From positions 1 through 40,887 of the forward strand of contig CAIUOX010000041.1 of assembly GCA_903900935.1 (NCBI GenBank): 40,887 bases of DNA, given 5' to 3'. Source of the stretch: an uncultured bacterium (GTDB taxonomy: Bacteria > Patescibacteriota > Minisyncoccia > Phycocordibacterales > PALSA-1337). The translations under genes were made by a program, and so were the position numbers. The notes beneath the pieces were generated by a model. That model saw nothing but the letters and a program-made list of their open reading frames with translations, was not told the DNA's origin and did not search any database. Of the stretch, positions 31,132-38,902 are shown piece by piece (the stretch's first letter is position 1; each line of letters opens with the position of its first letter).

Positions 31132-31869
31132 ATATTTCTTTCTAATATAAAGCTCTTGGGCTAACGTAAATAAAGAGCTAACTGACCAATATATAGCAAT
31201 GATTGATGCTGCTTGTGGAAACTGTGCTGGAATGAGCCAGTATGTTGAAGCAAAGGCGAGAACTGGTAGCATAAATTTCATCTGAGTAGTCATGGATCCA
31301 GATAATTTTGAAGCAAAGTCAGTTGGTTGTACTGCCCCATTCTTTGCAACAAGTGCATTGTGTTGGTGAGCTGCCAAAGAAAAGTGCATTTGGAAAAACT
31401 GTATAACTGCTGTTATTAATGATAAAACAAAGCTTTTTCCACTGATACTTAATCCAAGAAGAGTCAAAGATGGTTTTGGATCATGAATAAAACTATAGAG
31501 TAAGTTGGAATCAATGCTTGGGCTGATCTTATAAAAGACCGAGATCAACGCAATAAGTATTGGTAATTGAATAAAAAGCAATAAAACACCTGAAAAAGGT
31601 TTAATATTTTTTGCTTTATAGAGTTCCATAACCTTTGTGGCTTGGACTTGGCGATCAGCACTATATTGTAACTTGATTTTATTTGCTTCAGGCTCAACCT
31701 CTTTCATGCGCACCTGCGTAAGTAGGGCACTCTTTGAGAGGGGAAATAATATGAGCCTGATGAGAATAGTAAAAATAATAACAGCAACACCAACATCAAC
31801 CCACGGTAGTACATCCATAATACCAACGAGTATATTATATAGAGGGCGAAAAATAATTTCATTATACAT
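31099..31869 (-). CDS. yidC: YidC/Oxa1 family membrane protein insertase
   Basis: YidC inserts and folds inner-membrane proteins, alone or with Sec. The 256-residue protein is the short form lacking the large periplasmic domain. Visible are the first core helix (VDVGVAVIIFTILIRLILFPL, about 24-44) with the conserved Arg in ILIRLILFP, the KEVEPEANKIKLQYSADRQ hairpin, the PFSGVLLLFIQLPILIALI helix (about 94-112), and C-terminal membrane segments near 160, 200 and 225. It is the last gene of rpmH-rnpA-yidC, the arrangement usual next to dnaA. Its end overlaps the propeller protein gene on the other strand. Confidence 0.93.
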   Translation of the reverse strand: MYNEIIFRPLYNILVGIMDVLPWVDVGVAVIIFTILIRLILFPLSKSALLTQVRMKEVEPEANKIKLQYSADRQVQATKVMELYKAKNIKPFSGVLLLFIQLPILIALISVFYKISPSIDSNLLYSFIHDPKPSLTLLGLSISGKSFVLSLITAVIQFFQMHFSLAAHQHNALVAKNGAVQPTDFASKLSGSMTTQMKFMLPVLAFASTYWLIPAQFPQAASIIAIYWSVSSLFTLAQELYIRKKYLLTINKIERP

Positions 31870-31880
31870 AAGGTTTAATG

Positions 31881-32216
31881 TTACCTCAAAAGCTTTGCTT
31901 TCACAAAGGCGTCTCGTACTTCCATTTCAATTACCTTTTGATCGCTTTGGAGTAGTTGTGGCTTTGCAATTATCGCTATATGAGTATTAAAAACAATGTT
32001 TGAGACTATTAGACGCACAGCTTCATATAATTTTCTTCTAAATTTATTTCGCTGTACTGCTGTTTTTGCAATCTTTACAGGAACAGTCGTTGAAACTCTC
32101 ATATCAGCTGACCCAGACAAGGCTCGCAACATAAAAAGGGGGGAGTGAGAAACTCTCCCATTTTTCATAACTAATGCAAATTGTTCAGCAGACAACCTCT
32201 GAGAACGTGGCAACAT
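31881..32216 (-). CDS. rnpA: Ribonuclease P protein component
   Basis: RnpA assists the RNase P RNA in cutting tRNA 5' leaders. The 111-residue protein shows RSQRLSAEQFALVMKNG at the N-terminus and the diagnostic basic motif KTAVQRNKFRRKLYEAVR (about 50-67). The rest is a short beta-alpha domain. It starts one base after the rpmH stop and is 11 bases before yidC, so rpmH-rnpA-yidC form one operon. The matching RNase P RNA is not in this window. Confidence 0.9.
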   Translation of the reverse strand: MLPRSQRLSAEQFALVMKNGRVSHSPLFMLRALSGSADMRVSTTVPVKIAKTAVQRNKFRRKLYEAVRLIVSNIVFNTHIAIIAKPQLLQSDQKVIEMEVRDAFVKAKLLR

Positions 32217-32217
32217 A

Positions 32218-32352
32218 TTATACAGCTACGCGCTTGCGACCTTTGGCTCGGCGACGTGCCAATACCTTGCGACCTGGAGCAGTTTTCATGCGTACACGAA
32301 ATCCGTGTGACTTGGCGCGCTTTCTTTTGTTTGGATTATACGTAAATGACAT
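32218..32352 (-). CDS. rpmH: 50S ribosomal protein L34
   Basis: The 44-residue ORF is too short for the supplied track, but the minus strand translates [20 protein letters not shown], then [20 protein letters not shown], ending RVAV. This is L34, with its R-K-R-x-x-x-H-G-F-R core. It heads the rpmH-rnpA-yidC operon and lies back to back with dnaA, as in most bacteria. A TATAGT element lies six bases before the ATG. Confidence 0.97.
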   Translation of the reverse strand: MSFTYNPNKRKRAKSHGFRVRMKTAPGRKVLARRRAKGRKRVAV

Positions 32353-32356
32353 GGAG

Positions 32357-32368
32357 ACACTATAGTGT
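32357..32368 (-). promoter_or_regulatory. rpmH -10 element inside a 12-bp palindrome
   Basis: The perfect palindrome ACACTATAGTGT contains TATAGT (32359-32364 on the minus strand), six bases before the rpmH ATG. A leaderless mRNA is implied. The symmetry could also be an operator. Confidence 0.45.
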
Positions 32369-32415
32369 AAAAAGCCAACATATGCAAGTTGAAAGGCAAT
32401 TTTACTATCCCCAAC

Positions 32416-32424
32416 TTATCAACA
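32416..32424 (+). promoter_or_regulatory. DnaA-box-like TTATCAACA upstream of dnaA
   Basis: The nonamer differs from the consensus at one position and lies 68 bases before dnaA, where DnaA autoregulation sites are common. The same variant occurs again in the dnaA-dnaN spacer. Confidence 0.4.
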
Positions 32425-32491
32425 TATTTTATCGCTCTCCACAAGTTTGCATATTTATAAACAGGTATATACTTAGAGACACCAAAACCTT

Positions 32492-33838
32492 ATGAATCCT
32501 CACTCAAAAATGTGGCAAACTGCTTTAATAGAAATAGAGGGTGCGGTGTCGCAAGCAAATTTTTCTACTTGGTTCAAAGAGACTCGTATACTCAAAGAGG
32601 AAGAGGGGGTTATATTTCTTGGAGTTCCAAACTCATTTACTCAAGAATGGCTCTATAAGAAGTTTCATAACTCTATCTTGCGTATTTTGAGACAGATGAA
32701 TGATCGTGTGCGAGCCCTTGAATACGTTGTAATTAAAGACGAAGAAAGGCGTGGTACCGAATCAAAGAAGGGTGGTTTTATTGCACCAACACTTTCCATG
32801 CCTTTACAAGATTTCTATATAAACAAAGAGGACAATCTCAATCCACGCTATACATTCGACAATTTTGTGGTTGGACCATTCAATGAGCTGGCTCATGCCG
32901 CATCACAAACAGTAATAAAAAATCCTGGGCATGCATACAACCCACTATTTATATATGGTGATACTGGTCGTGGTAAAACACACCTTATGCAGGCAGTTGG
33001 AAACCAGATCAAGAAGCTGTATCCTGAAAAAAAATTATTCTACATGACATCAGAGCGTTTTGGTTCTGAACTTTTTACTGCTATACAAGAAAATAAGGTT
33101 CAACAATTCAAAGATAGGTACAGAAAATACGACGTTGTAATCATGGACGATATCCAATTCTTCGCAAATAAAGAAAAATTCCAAGAAGAGCTCTTCCATT
33201 TCTTCAACACATTCAAAGATAGTGGACGCCAACTCATCTTTTCTTCTGATAAACACCCAAATATTATCACGGGGCTCGAAGATCGTCTTCGTGGACGCTT
33301 CAGTGCTGGAATGGTTGTAGACATACCTGAACCAGACCTAGAGTCTCGTATGGTCATCGTGCGCGCAAAATGTACTACACATAATATAACCCTCCCAGAC
33401 GATGTAGTTGAACACCTTGCATCGTCTATTGAAGACAATATCCGTGAAATAGAGGGTATTATCAACATTATTTCATGTCAGACCCAACTCAAAAATAAAC
33501 AATTATCTTTGAATGAAATAAAAAATATTCTCAAGAACAATACAAAACCAAAGAAAACCCTTTCTGTTAAAGAGGTAGTAAAGATTGTTTCTGACTTTTA
33601 TAATATTGATGAGGAAAGCATAAACAACAAAACACGCCGCAAAGAGGTCGTGCGCCCACGCCAAGTTGTTATGTATCTCCTTAGAGAAGACTTTAGTATG
33701 TCATTTCCTTCAATAGGAGAGAAACTTGGAGGAAGAGACCATACAACAGTCATCCATTCATATGAAAAGGTTAAAGAAGAAATAAAAACCGACACATTAC
33801 TATCACAGGAGATTGGGCAAGTGCGTTCTATGTTATAA
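32492..33838 (+). CDS. dnaA: Chromosomal replication initiator protein DnaA
   Basis: DnaA binds origin boxes, forms an ATP-dependent filament and melts the origin. The 448-residue protein has the N-terminal domain I (WQTALIEIEGAVSQANFSTW, 8-27) and a short domain II linker. The AAA+ domain III has Walker A GDTGRGKTHL (156-165), Walker B VVIMDDIQFF (211-220) and the arginine-finger region LRGRFSAGM. Domain IV has the box-binding signature GGRDHTTVIHSYEKV near 415-429. Spacing from rpmH (139 bases) and dnaN (200 bases) is as expected. The Walker A has Asp-Thr where GGVGLGKTH is commoner. A TATACT element lies 18 bases before the ATG. Confidence 0.97.
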   Translation: MNPHSKMWQTALIEIEGAVSQANFSTWFKETRILKEEEGVIFLGVPNSFTQEWLYKKFHNSILRILRQMNDRVRALEYVVIKDEERRGTESKKGGFIAPTLSMPLQDFYINKEDNLNPRYTFDNFVVGPFNELAHAASQTVIKNPGHAYNPLFIYGDTGRGKTHLMQAVGNQIKKLYPEKKLFYMTSERFGSELFTAIQENKVQQFKDRYRKYDVVIMDDIQFFANKEKFQEELFHFFNTFKDSGRQLIFSSDKHPNIITGLEDRLRGRFSAGMVVDIPEPDLESRMVIVRAKCTTHNITLPDDVVEHLASSIEDNIREIEGIINIISCQTQLKNKQLSLNEIKNILKNNTKPKKTLSVKEVVKIVSDFYNIDEESINNKTRRKEVVRPRQVVMYLLREDFSMSFPSIGEKLGGRDHTTVIHSYEKVKEEIKTDTLLSQEIGQVRSML

Positions 33839-34038
33839 AGCTGTGGATAGTATGTTGGTATCTGAGAGTATTAAGGTGAATAACTTCTAATAAAAACAAA
33901 AAGAATTAAATAAATAAAAGTTATTTAAAATTTTCCACAATCATAAAAATATATTATCTATATAATAAACTTATTTAGAGCCATATAAAAAATTATCAAC
34001 ATATACACACCCATAATAGATCTAAAATTAAAATATAT
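33839..34038. other. Candidate replication origin (oriC) between dnaA and dnaN
   Basis: The 200-base spacer holds four DnaA-box-like nonamers: TGTGGATAG (33842-33850), GGTGAATAA (33875-33883), TTTTCCACA (33931-33939) and TTATCAACA (33993-34001). Between and beside them lie very AT-rich runs (33889-33930 and 33944-33975), as expected for an unwinding element. By hand counts on a few sample lines, C exceeds G left of dnaA and G exceeds C right of dnaN on the plus strand, which fits an origin here. No consensus 9-of-9 TTATCCACA is inside it. Confidence 0.6.
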
Positions 34039-35145
34039 ATGAAATTTGAAACAAACCTACAAAAACTAAAAGAATCTGTTGCTCTTGTTGAGCGTGTTGC
34101 AGGAAAACATATTACTCTTCCAGTTTTATCTTGCATTCTTATAGAAGTTAAAAAGAATATCGCTATACTGAGAGCAACAAATCTAGACGTTGGTATGGAA
34201 ATTTCTTTACCAATAAAATCTCAAAACGAAGGGATTGTGGCAATTCCAGCAAAAACACTATTCTCTTTTTTATCTCAAATATCAGATCAAAATCATGTTG
34301 TACAACTAGAGCTTGTTTCTGGAAATATACAAATAACCTCAGCAAAAACACGAGGAGTTATAAAAACAATGCCAATTGAAGATTTTCCATCAATTCCATC
34401 AATACTTGAAGCTGAACAGTTTACACTTTCAAGCGAGCTTTTTATTAAAGGACTAAAGTCGGTTTATTATAGCGCCTCAGTTTCAAGCGTAAAACCAGAA
34501 CTTTCTAGTGTATATGTATACAAAGATACCGGGGGACTTGCTTTTGTAGCAACCGATTCCTTCCGTTTGGCTGAAAAGAAGTTAAAAATATCAATACCAT
34601 CACAATTCAATGATATTTTAATTCCTTTCAAAAATGTTTCTGAAATCATTCGAGCCCTTGAATATATAAAGTCAGACGTAGAGGTATCATCAAATAAAAA
34701 TCTTATTTCATTCAGGGCTGGGGATGTATATGTTGTATCTAGAGTTATTGATGGTGTGTTTCCTGATTATAGACAAATTATACCAAAAAGCTTCACCACA
34801 GAAGCCATTGTACTTAAGCAAGACTTTATTAATGCCTTGAAGGTTTCAAATATTTTTTCTGATAAATTTAATCAAGTGCATATTGTTGTAGATCCAAAAA
34901 CAAAGGTATTTGAAATACAGACAAAAAATGTTGATATAGGGGAGAATAAGACACTTGTTGATGCGGCCCTTACTGGTGAAAGAGTTGAAATAAACTTCAA
35001 TTATAAATATATTGCAGATAGCTTTCAGTCTATTGATTCTGATAGTATTTCTCTCCAATTTAGTGGTCTAAATAGACCAATGGTAATTAGGCCAGTATCA
35101 GGAGAACAGTCATTTATGTATTTGGCAATGCCTATGAATAGATAG
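34039..35145 (+). CDS. dnaN: DNA polymerase III beta subunit (sliding clamp)
   Basis: The clamp encircles DNA and tethers the replicative polymerase. The 368-residue protein has the three-domain clamp layout. It begins MKFETNLQKLKESVALVERV and has the VLSCILIEVKKN strand pattern of domain 1. FVATDSFRLAEKKL closes domain 2 contacts (about 174-187). The C-terminal RPMVIRP and the final YLAMPMNR match the clamp-family ending M-P-M/V-R. Third in the standard rpmH, dnaA, dnaN order. The start lies in an A/T-only stretch with no Shine-Dalgarno sequence. A small ORF follows after eight bases. Confidence 0.96.
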   Translation: MKFETNLQKLKESVALVERVAGKHITLPVLSCILIEVKKNIAILRATNLDVGMEISLPIKSQNEGIVAIPAKTLFSFLSQISDQNHVVQLELVSGNIQITSAKTRGVIKTMPIEDFPSIPSILEAEQFTLSSELFIKGLKSVYYSASVSSVKPELSSVYVYKDTGGLAFVATDSFRLAEKKLKISIPSQFNDILIPFKNVSEIIRALEYIKSDVEVSSNKNLISFRAGDVYVVSRVIDGVFPDYRQIIPKSFTTEAIVLKQDFINALKVSNIFSDKFNQVHIVVDPKTKVFEIQTKNVDIGENKTLVDAALTGERVEINFNYKYIADSFQSIDSDSISLQFSGLNRPMVIRPVSGEQSFMYLAMPMNR

Positions 35146-35153
35146 TATTCTTT

Positions 35154-35414
35154 ATGTTCAATATTGGACAGTTTTTTAAGAATATACAAAATCGCCATAT
35201 CAAAGAACTTTTTATTCGTTCTATTATTCAAGCATCGATCACTCAGGGTACTGGTGTGAGTATACCAATTGAAGATATAACCATTTCTTCTGGCGTTATA
35301 ATACTAAAAAACATAAGTTCTGGACTAAGATCGGTTATCTTTATAAAGAAACAAAAGATACTTGATTCTGTAAATAAGAATCAAACGATTCATGTAGTAA
35401 CTAATATAAGATAA
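35154..35414 (+). CDS. Small protein after dnaN, possibly DciA-like (DUF721)
   Basis: The 86-residue ORF lies eight bases after dnaN on the same strand and ends one base before the convergent penicillin-binding protein gene, so it fills the gap exactly. The second half (ISSGVIILKNISSGLRSVIFIKKQKIL, then VNKNQTIHVVTNIR) has the rhythm of the DciA/DUF721 C-terminal region, in which a short beta strand, an S-S-x-L-R-x-E-like helix and a closing strand occur. DciA loads the DnaB helicase in bacteria without DnaC or DnaI, and lies near dnaA/dnaN/recF in actinobacteria. At 86 residues it would be a minimal form. The match is weak and by eye; a plain hypothetical protein is the fallback. Confidence 0.55.
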   Translation: MFNIGQFFKNIQNRHIKELFIRSIIQASITQGTGVSIPIEDITISSGVIILKNISSGLRSVIFIKKQKILDSVNKNQTIHVVTNIR

Positions 35415-35415
35415 A

Positions 35416-37953
35416 TTATTCTTGAACAGCAAAATCAGTAGAAACTTCTGTTTTGTTAAATATATTGTCATACACCACGACAGAAAGAGTATTTATTGAA
35501 GATAGATTGCTCACATCTGCTGGTATGAATGATATGTTAAGAGGGTCATTTTCTTTTGTGAGTATATATTTTCCATTAAGGTATATTTCTGTCTTTTGTA
35601 TAGGATATGTACCAGTCACTTGTAATTGAACTGTGAGGAGAGAATTTTTATTAATTGTTGAGTTTGTGGCAGGGGATATAATGGTCATACGTGGAGCATT
35701 GTTTGGGGTGTGTACATCGTCTTTTTGTGTAGGAACTGAGAAAGTCATACCCTCTTTGAATTCTGGGTGGTTTATTTTCCATGTATCAAACCATTTTCTC
35801 ACACCATATTCCCAATATGGATATTGAGAGTCTTTTGTTGGGTCGGCTGGTGCTGGGCCACGAGGATTTGAAGGGTCAATCCACTGGAGAATTGTGTGCA
35901 CATTTGGAACAACTAGATCTTTTTGTGTTTCAATTGGGGTATATTCTGTCGCTAGTTTTCCAGATATTGAATCTATTTTATATGAGATTCCACCCTGCCA
36001 AATACCACGAAGTGGAGATGGACCGTCAGTTATTGGTGGTGGAGGACCTTGAAAATTTTCAGGAGGAAAATTCTTTGCTACTTGTGACATAAATGCTCCC
36101 CATAGAGGAGATATTATCAAACCAGCCACATTTTTTGACATTGGTGTATTATCATTTTTTCCTGCCCATGCACCAATAACAAGGTTTGGTGTATATCCAA
36201 GGATCCACACATCTCGGAAGTCATTTGTTGTACCTGTTTTTATGGCAACTTGTCTCCCAATACTATCGGCTATTTGTACTAGGCTTTGCATGCGAACTGC
36301 CGGATCAGAAAGTATGTCAGATATTTGTCGAGAGATCTCGGGAGAGAGCACCTGTGATGGGTTTGTTTTTGCTTCCTCAAGCACGGCACCATTATTGTCA
36401 GTTACTTTTAATATTGAACGATATGGATTTCTCACTCCATCATTTGCGAAAACTCCATATGCGCTTGTCATATCAAGCAAGCTCACCTCTCCTCCACCAA
36501 GGGTTAGACTAAGCCCATATCTGTCGGGATCATTTAAACTAGTAATACCCATATCATGAGCCGTTTGTATGGAATCTTTGATTCCTGCGAGGTATAAAGC
36601 CTTCACTGCAGGTATATTTCTTGATTCAGCTAGCGCCTGTTTGATGGTGAGTGGCCCCTCAAATTTTAAGTCATAATCATTTGGGGAATAGCAGACTTTT
36701 GTTGGATCGTCATTTGGATTGTTTGGTTTTCCTTCGACAGAACATTGTGTTGAGAATTGTGTTTCTACATCGAATAGTACTGTTTGTGGTGTATATCCTT
36801 TTTTGAATAGTGTTGAGTAGACAAAAGGTTTGATTGTTGATCCTGGTTGTCTTTGTGCTATGGCAATATTGTAGTTTCCGTCGATAGAAGCATCAAAATA
36901 GTCTCGTGAGCCTACCATACTCAATATATCTCCTGTTTTTGGATCAATTGCGACCATTGCTGTATTACTTGCATTGAAGTTACTTGCCATTGATGGAGCA
37001 AATTTTTTCACTGAGTCATCGGCTTTTTGTTGCATTTCATAATCAAGTGTTGTTGTTATCTTCAAACCCCCCTTGCTCGCCAAATCTTCTCCATATTTTT
37101 GTGTTATATAGTCGCGAACAAACATAACAAAATGTGGAGCCCGAATATTTCCAGAAGTCTTTGTAAGAAATTCAACTTTTTGTTTTATTGATGAATCATA
37201 ATCTGATTGGGTGATCATTCCAATGTCTTTCATTCGCTGTAATACAAGTCTGTGCCTACTATCTAGCTCTGCTCGATGTGTGCCGTATGGTGAATAATAT
37301 GTTGGTGCTTGTGGTATTGCCGCCAGATATGATGCTTCTGCTAAAGTAATATCTTTTGCGGGATGGCCAAAGAATTGTTGGCTTGCTTCTTCAACACCAA
37401 ACGTTGTTCCTCCATATGAAGTCTCGTTCAGATATGTTTCAAGTATCTTATCCTTCGTCATGATTTGGTTGAGTTTTATTGCGAGTACCCACTCTTTTAT
37501 CTTTCTTGATATAGTCTTGTCTTGTGTTAGTAATGAGTTTTTGACTACTTGTTGTGTGATTGTTGAAGCGCCTTGACCATAACCGCCAGAAGCAATGTTT
37601 GCTAAGATTGCGCGTATGATTGAGGTTGGCTCTATACCGATGTTGTTGTAGAAGTTTGAGTCTTCGATGGCTATTGTTGCTCGTTGCACAAGTGGGGATA
37701 TTTGAGACAGCGATAATGTTGTTCTTTTTGCATCTGTTCCAGTGTCATAGAGTAGTACGGTTCCTGTGCGGTCGTATATTTTTGTTGAGTCTGACACTTT
37801 TCTATTCTCAAATGAGCTTAAATCTGGTATTTCAAGAGTTGCCACCCATAGAGAAGTGAGACCAATGCCTATAAATAATAAAGAGATGAGTATAAGAATG
37901 ATTGAATGAACAAATTTTCTTTTTTGAGAGTGGTGTTTTGTTCTATGCTTCAT
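35416..37953 (-). CDS. Class A penicillin-binding protein (glycosyltransferase/transpeptidase, PBP1A-like)
   Basis: The 845-residue protein polymerises and crosslinks peptidoglycan. A membrane anchor is at about 13-33. The GT51 domain (about 60-230) shows ATIAIEDSNFYNN with the catalytic Glu, GASTITQQVVKN, and ETYLNETSYGG. The transpeptidase domain has the SxxK in QPGSTIKPFVYS (Ser372), SRN in LAESRNIPAV, and KTGT near 571. The C-terminal 130 residues include an Ig-like or fibronectin-like extension (QLQVTGTYPIQKTEIYLNG). The presence of GT51 shows this cell builds its own wall. The start is set by a TGATATAAT nine bases upstream. Its codons favour C over G, unlike typical leading-strand genes. 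Confidence 0.95.
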   Translation of the reverse strand: MKHRTKHHSQKRKFVHSIILILISLLFIGIGLTSLWVATLEIPDLSSFENRKVSDSTKIYDRTGTVLLYDTGTDAKRTTLSLSQISPLVQRATIAIEDSNFYNNIGIEPTSIIRAILANIASGGYGQGASTITQQVVKNSLLTQDKTISRKIKEWVLAIKLNQIMTKDKILETYLNETSYGGTTFGVEEASQQFFGHPAKDITLAEASYLAAIPQAPTYYSPYGTHRAELDSRHRLVLQRMKDIGMITQSDYDSSIKQKVEFLTKTSGNIRAPHFVMFVRDYITQKYGEDLASKGGLKITTTLDYEMQQKADDSVKKFAPSMASNFNASNTAMVAIDPKTGDILSMVGSRDYFDASIDGNYNIAIAQRQPGSTIKPFVYSTLFKKGYTPQTVLFDVETQFSTQCSVEGKPNNPNDDPTKVCYSPNDYDLKFEGPLTIKQALAESRNIPAVKALYLAGIKDSIQTAHDMGITSLNDPDRYGLSLTLGGGEVSLLDMTSAYGVFANDGVRNPYRSILKVTDNNGAVLEEAKTNPSQVLSPEISRQISDILSDPAVRMQSLVQIADSIGRQVAIKTGTTNDFRDVWILGYTPNLVIGAWAGKNDNTPMSKNVAGLIISPLWGAFMSQVAKNFPPENFQGPPPPITDGPSPLRGIWQGGISYKIDSISGKLATEYTPIETQKDLVVPNVHTILQWIDPSNPRGPAPADPTKDSQYPYWEYGVRKWFDTWKINHPEFKEGMTFSVPTQKDDVHTPNNAPRMTIISPATNSTINKNSLLTVQLQVTGTYPIQKTEIYLNGKYILTKENDPLNISFIPADVSNLSSINTLSVVVYDNIFNKTEVSTDFAVQE

Positions 37954-37962
37954 ATGGTCATC

Positions 37963-37971
37963 ATTATATCA
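37963..37971 (-). promoter_or_regulatory. Extended -10 promoter of the penicillin-binding protein gene, leaderless
   Basis: TGATATAAT on the minus strand stands nine bases before the ATG at 37953, matching the sequence and spacing seen at 18131, 23826 and 26739. Confidence 0.6.
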
Positions 37972-37982
37972 CTAACGATATC

Positions 37983-38013
37983 AAAAATGCCCCTAGTAAA
38001 GTGGGGCATTTTT
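37983..38013 (-). terminator. Rho-independent terminator after the acidic protein gene
   Basis: AAAAATGCCCC and GGGGCATTTTT form a perfect 11-bp stem with a 9-base loop. It lies just after the stop of the 38020-38289 gene and before the promoter of the penicillin-binding protein gene. It would also work on the plus strand. Confidence 0.8.
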
Positions 38014-38019
38014 GTTTAT

Positions 38020-38289
38020 TTATGTCTCATATTTATCTCCAAATGGATCTACTTCGTCATCATCTAATCCTGTCTCATCAGACAAACTCTCATCATCCTC
38101 AACTACTATAGGTATATCGTCTTCAACCTTTTCTTCAATAACCCCAACGACAGGCTCTGGCTCATCTATCTCAATAATTTTCTTTATATTGGGAGAAAGC
38201 CCAACATCATCATGTTCTTCGGTTTCAATCTCTTTCTTCTTTTCTATAGGTTTGACCCTTTGTTTATTTTTTTCGCGAATATGTGGCAT
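38020..38289 (-). CDS. Small acidic protein of unknown function
   Basis: The 89-residue product has a basic start (MPHIREKNKQRVKPIEKKKE) and a strongly acidic, probably disordered remainder (VEDDIPIVVEDDESLSDETG), ending DPFGDKYET. No domain is recognised. A terminator directly after its stop and a DnaA-box-bearing spacer before it mark it as a separate unit, which supports a real gene. TAATAT stands seven bases before the ATG; the AGGAG beside the ATG is too close to serve as a Shine-Dalgarno sequence. Confidence 0.6.
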   Translation of the reverse strand: MPHIREKNKQRVKPIEKKKEIETEEHDDVGLSPNIKKIIEIDEPEPVVGVIEEKVEDDIPIVVEDDESLSDETGLDDDEVDPFGDKYET

Positions 38290-38318
38290 GCTCCTTATAT
38301 TAAGCTCTTAATTTTGTA

Positions 38319-38375
38319 TGTGGATAGTTGTAACAAAGCTTACGATTTTTTGCAATAAAATAGACCTGTGGATAA
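38319..38375 (-). promoter_or_regulatory. Two DnaA boxes in the spacer between ruvC and the acidic protein gene
   Basis: TGTGGATAA at 38367-38375 is a perfect box on the minus strand; TGTGGATAG at 38319-38327 is one base off, same orientation, 48 bases away. They lie in a 134-base non-coding spacer, upstream of the acidic protein gene and downstream of ruvC. DnaA-dependent regulation of that gene or DnaA titration is inferred. Confidence 0.5.
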
Positions 38376-38423
38376 TGTAAGTCGTATTATCGTACGGCAT
38401 AACTCTTTAAAAATAACCTTAGA

Positions 38424-38900
38424 CTAATTTTTTACGTGAGCTGAATGAGTAAGGGCTACTGCAATTGCATCATATTCATCGTCAAGAGCTTTTTTTGATG
38501 GCAATGTGATAAGTAGTCCAAGCATTTTGAATATACGATCCTTGCTACTTGTGCCATCGCTTGTTATAGCCATTTTTATTTGCATTGGTGCATATTCAAA
38601 TATCGGTATATTTTTTTGGGTTGCCTCATAAATTATGATGCCACGAGCTTCGGCGACCCGCATCGCAGTTTTTTGATTTTTTGTTATAAATAGTGTTTCA
38701 ATTGCTATTGCATCAGGCTTGAATTGATCAAGTATCTTTGCTGTTTCTACACCAACCTGATTTAGTCTTGTATAAATAGAGTTTTTTGAGTTTGTTTGTA
38801 AACAATCAGAATATAGCAGGACTTCCTTGCCTTTTTTTATTTTTTCTATGATGGCTATACCGAGACGGTCGTAGCCAGGGTCAATTCCAAGAATTTTCAT
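38424..38900 (-). CDS. ruvC: Holliday junction resolvase RuvC
   Basis: RuvC cuts Holliday junctions symmetrically after branch migration by RuvAB. The 158-residue protein is full length and has the four catalytic acids: Asp7 in GIDPGYDRLG, Glu68 in AIAIETLF, and the C-terminal pair in DDEYDAIAVALTH (Asp141 and Asp144). The segment TAMRVAEARGIII is the family helix next to the active site. It begins two bases after the yebC stop, so the two are cotranscribed; ruvB lies further upstream on the same strand. ruvA is not in the window. Confidence 0.95.
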   Translation of the reverse strand: MKILGIDPGYDRLGIAIIEKIKKGKEVLLYSDCLQTNSKNSIYTRLNQVGVETAKILDQFKPDAIAIETLFITKNQKTAMRVAEARGIIIYEATQKNIPIFEYAPMQIKMAITSDGTSSKDRIFKMLGLLITLPSKKALDDEYDAIAVALTHSAHVKN

Positions 38901-38902
38901 TG

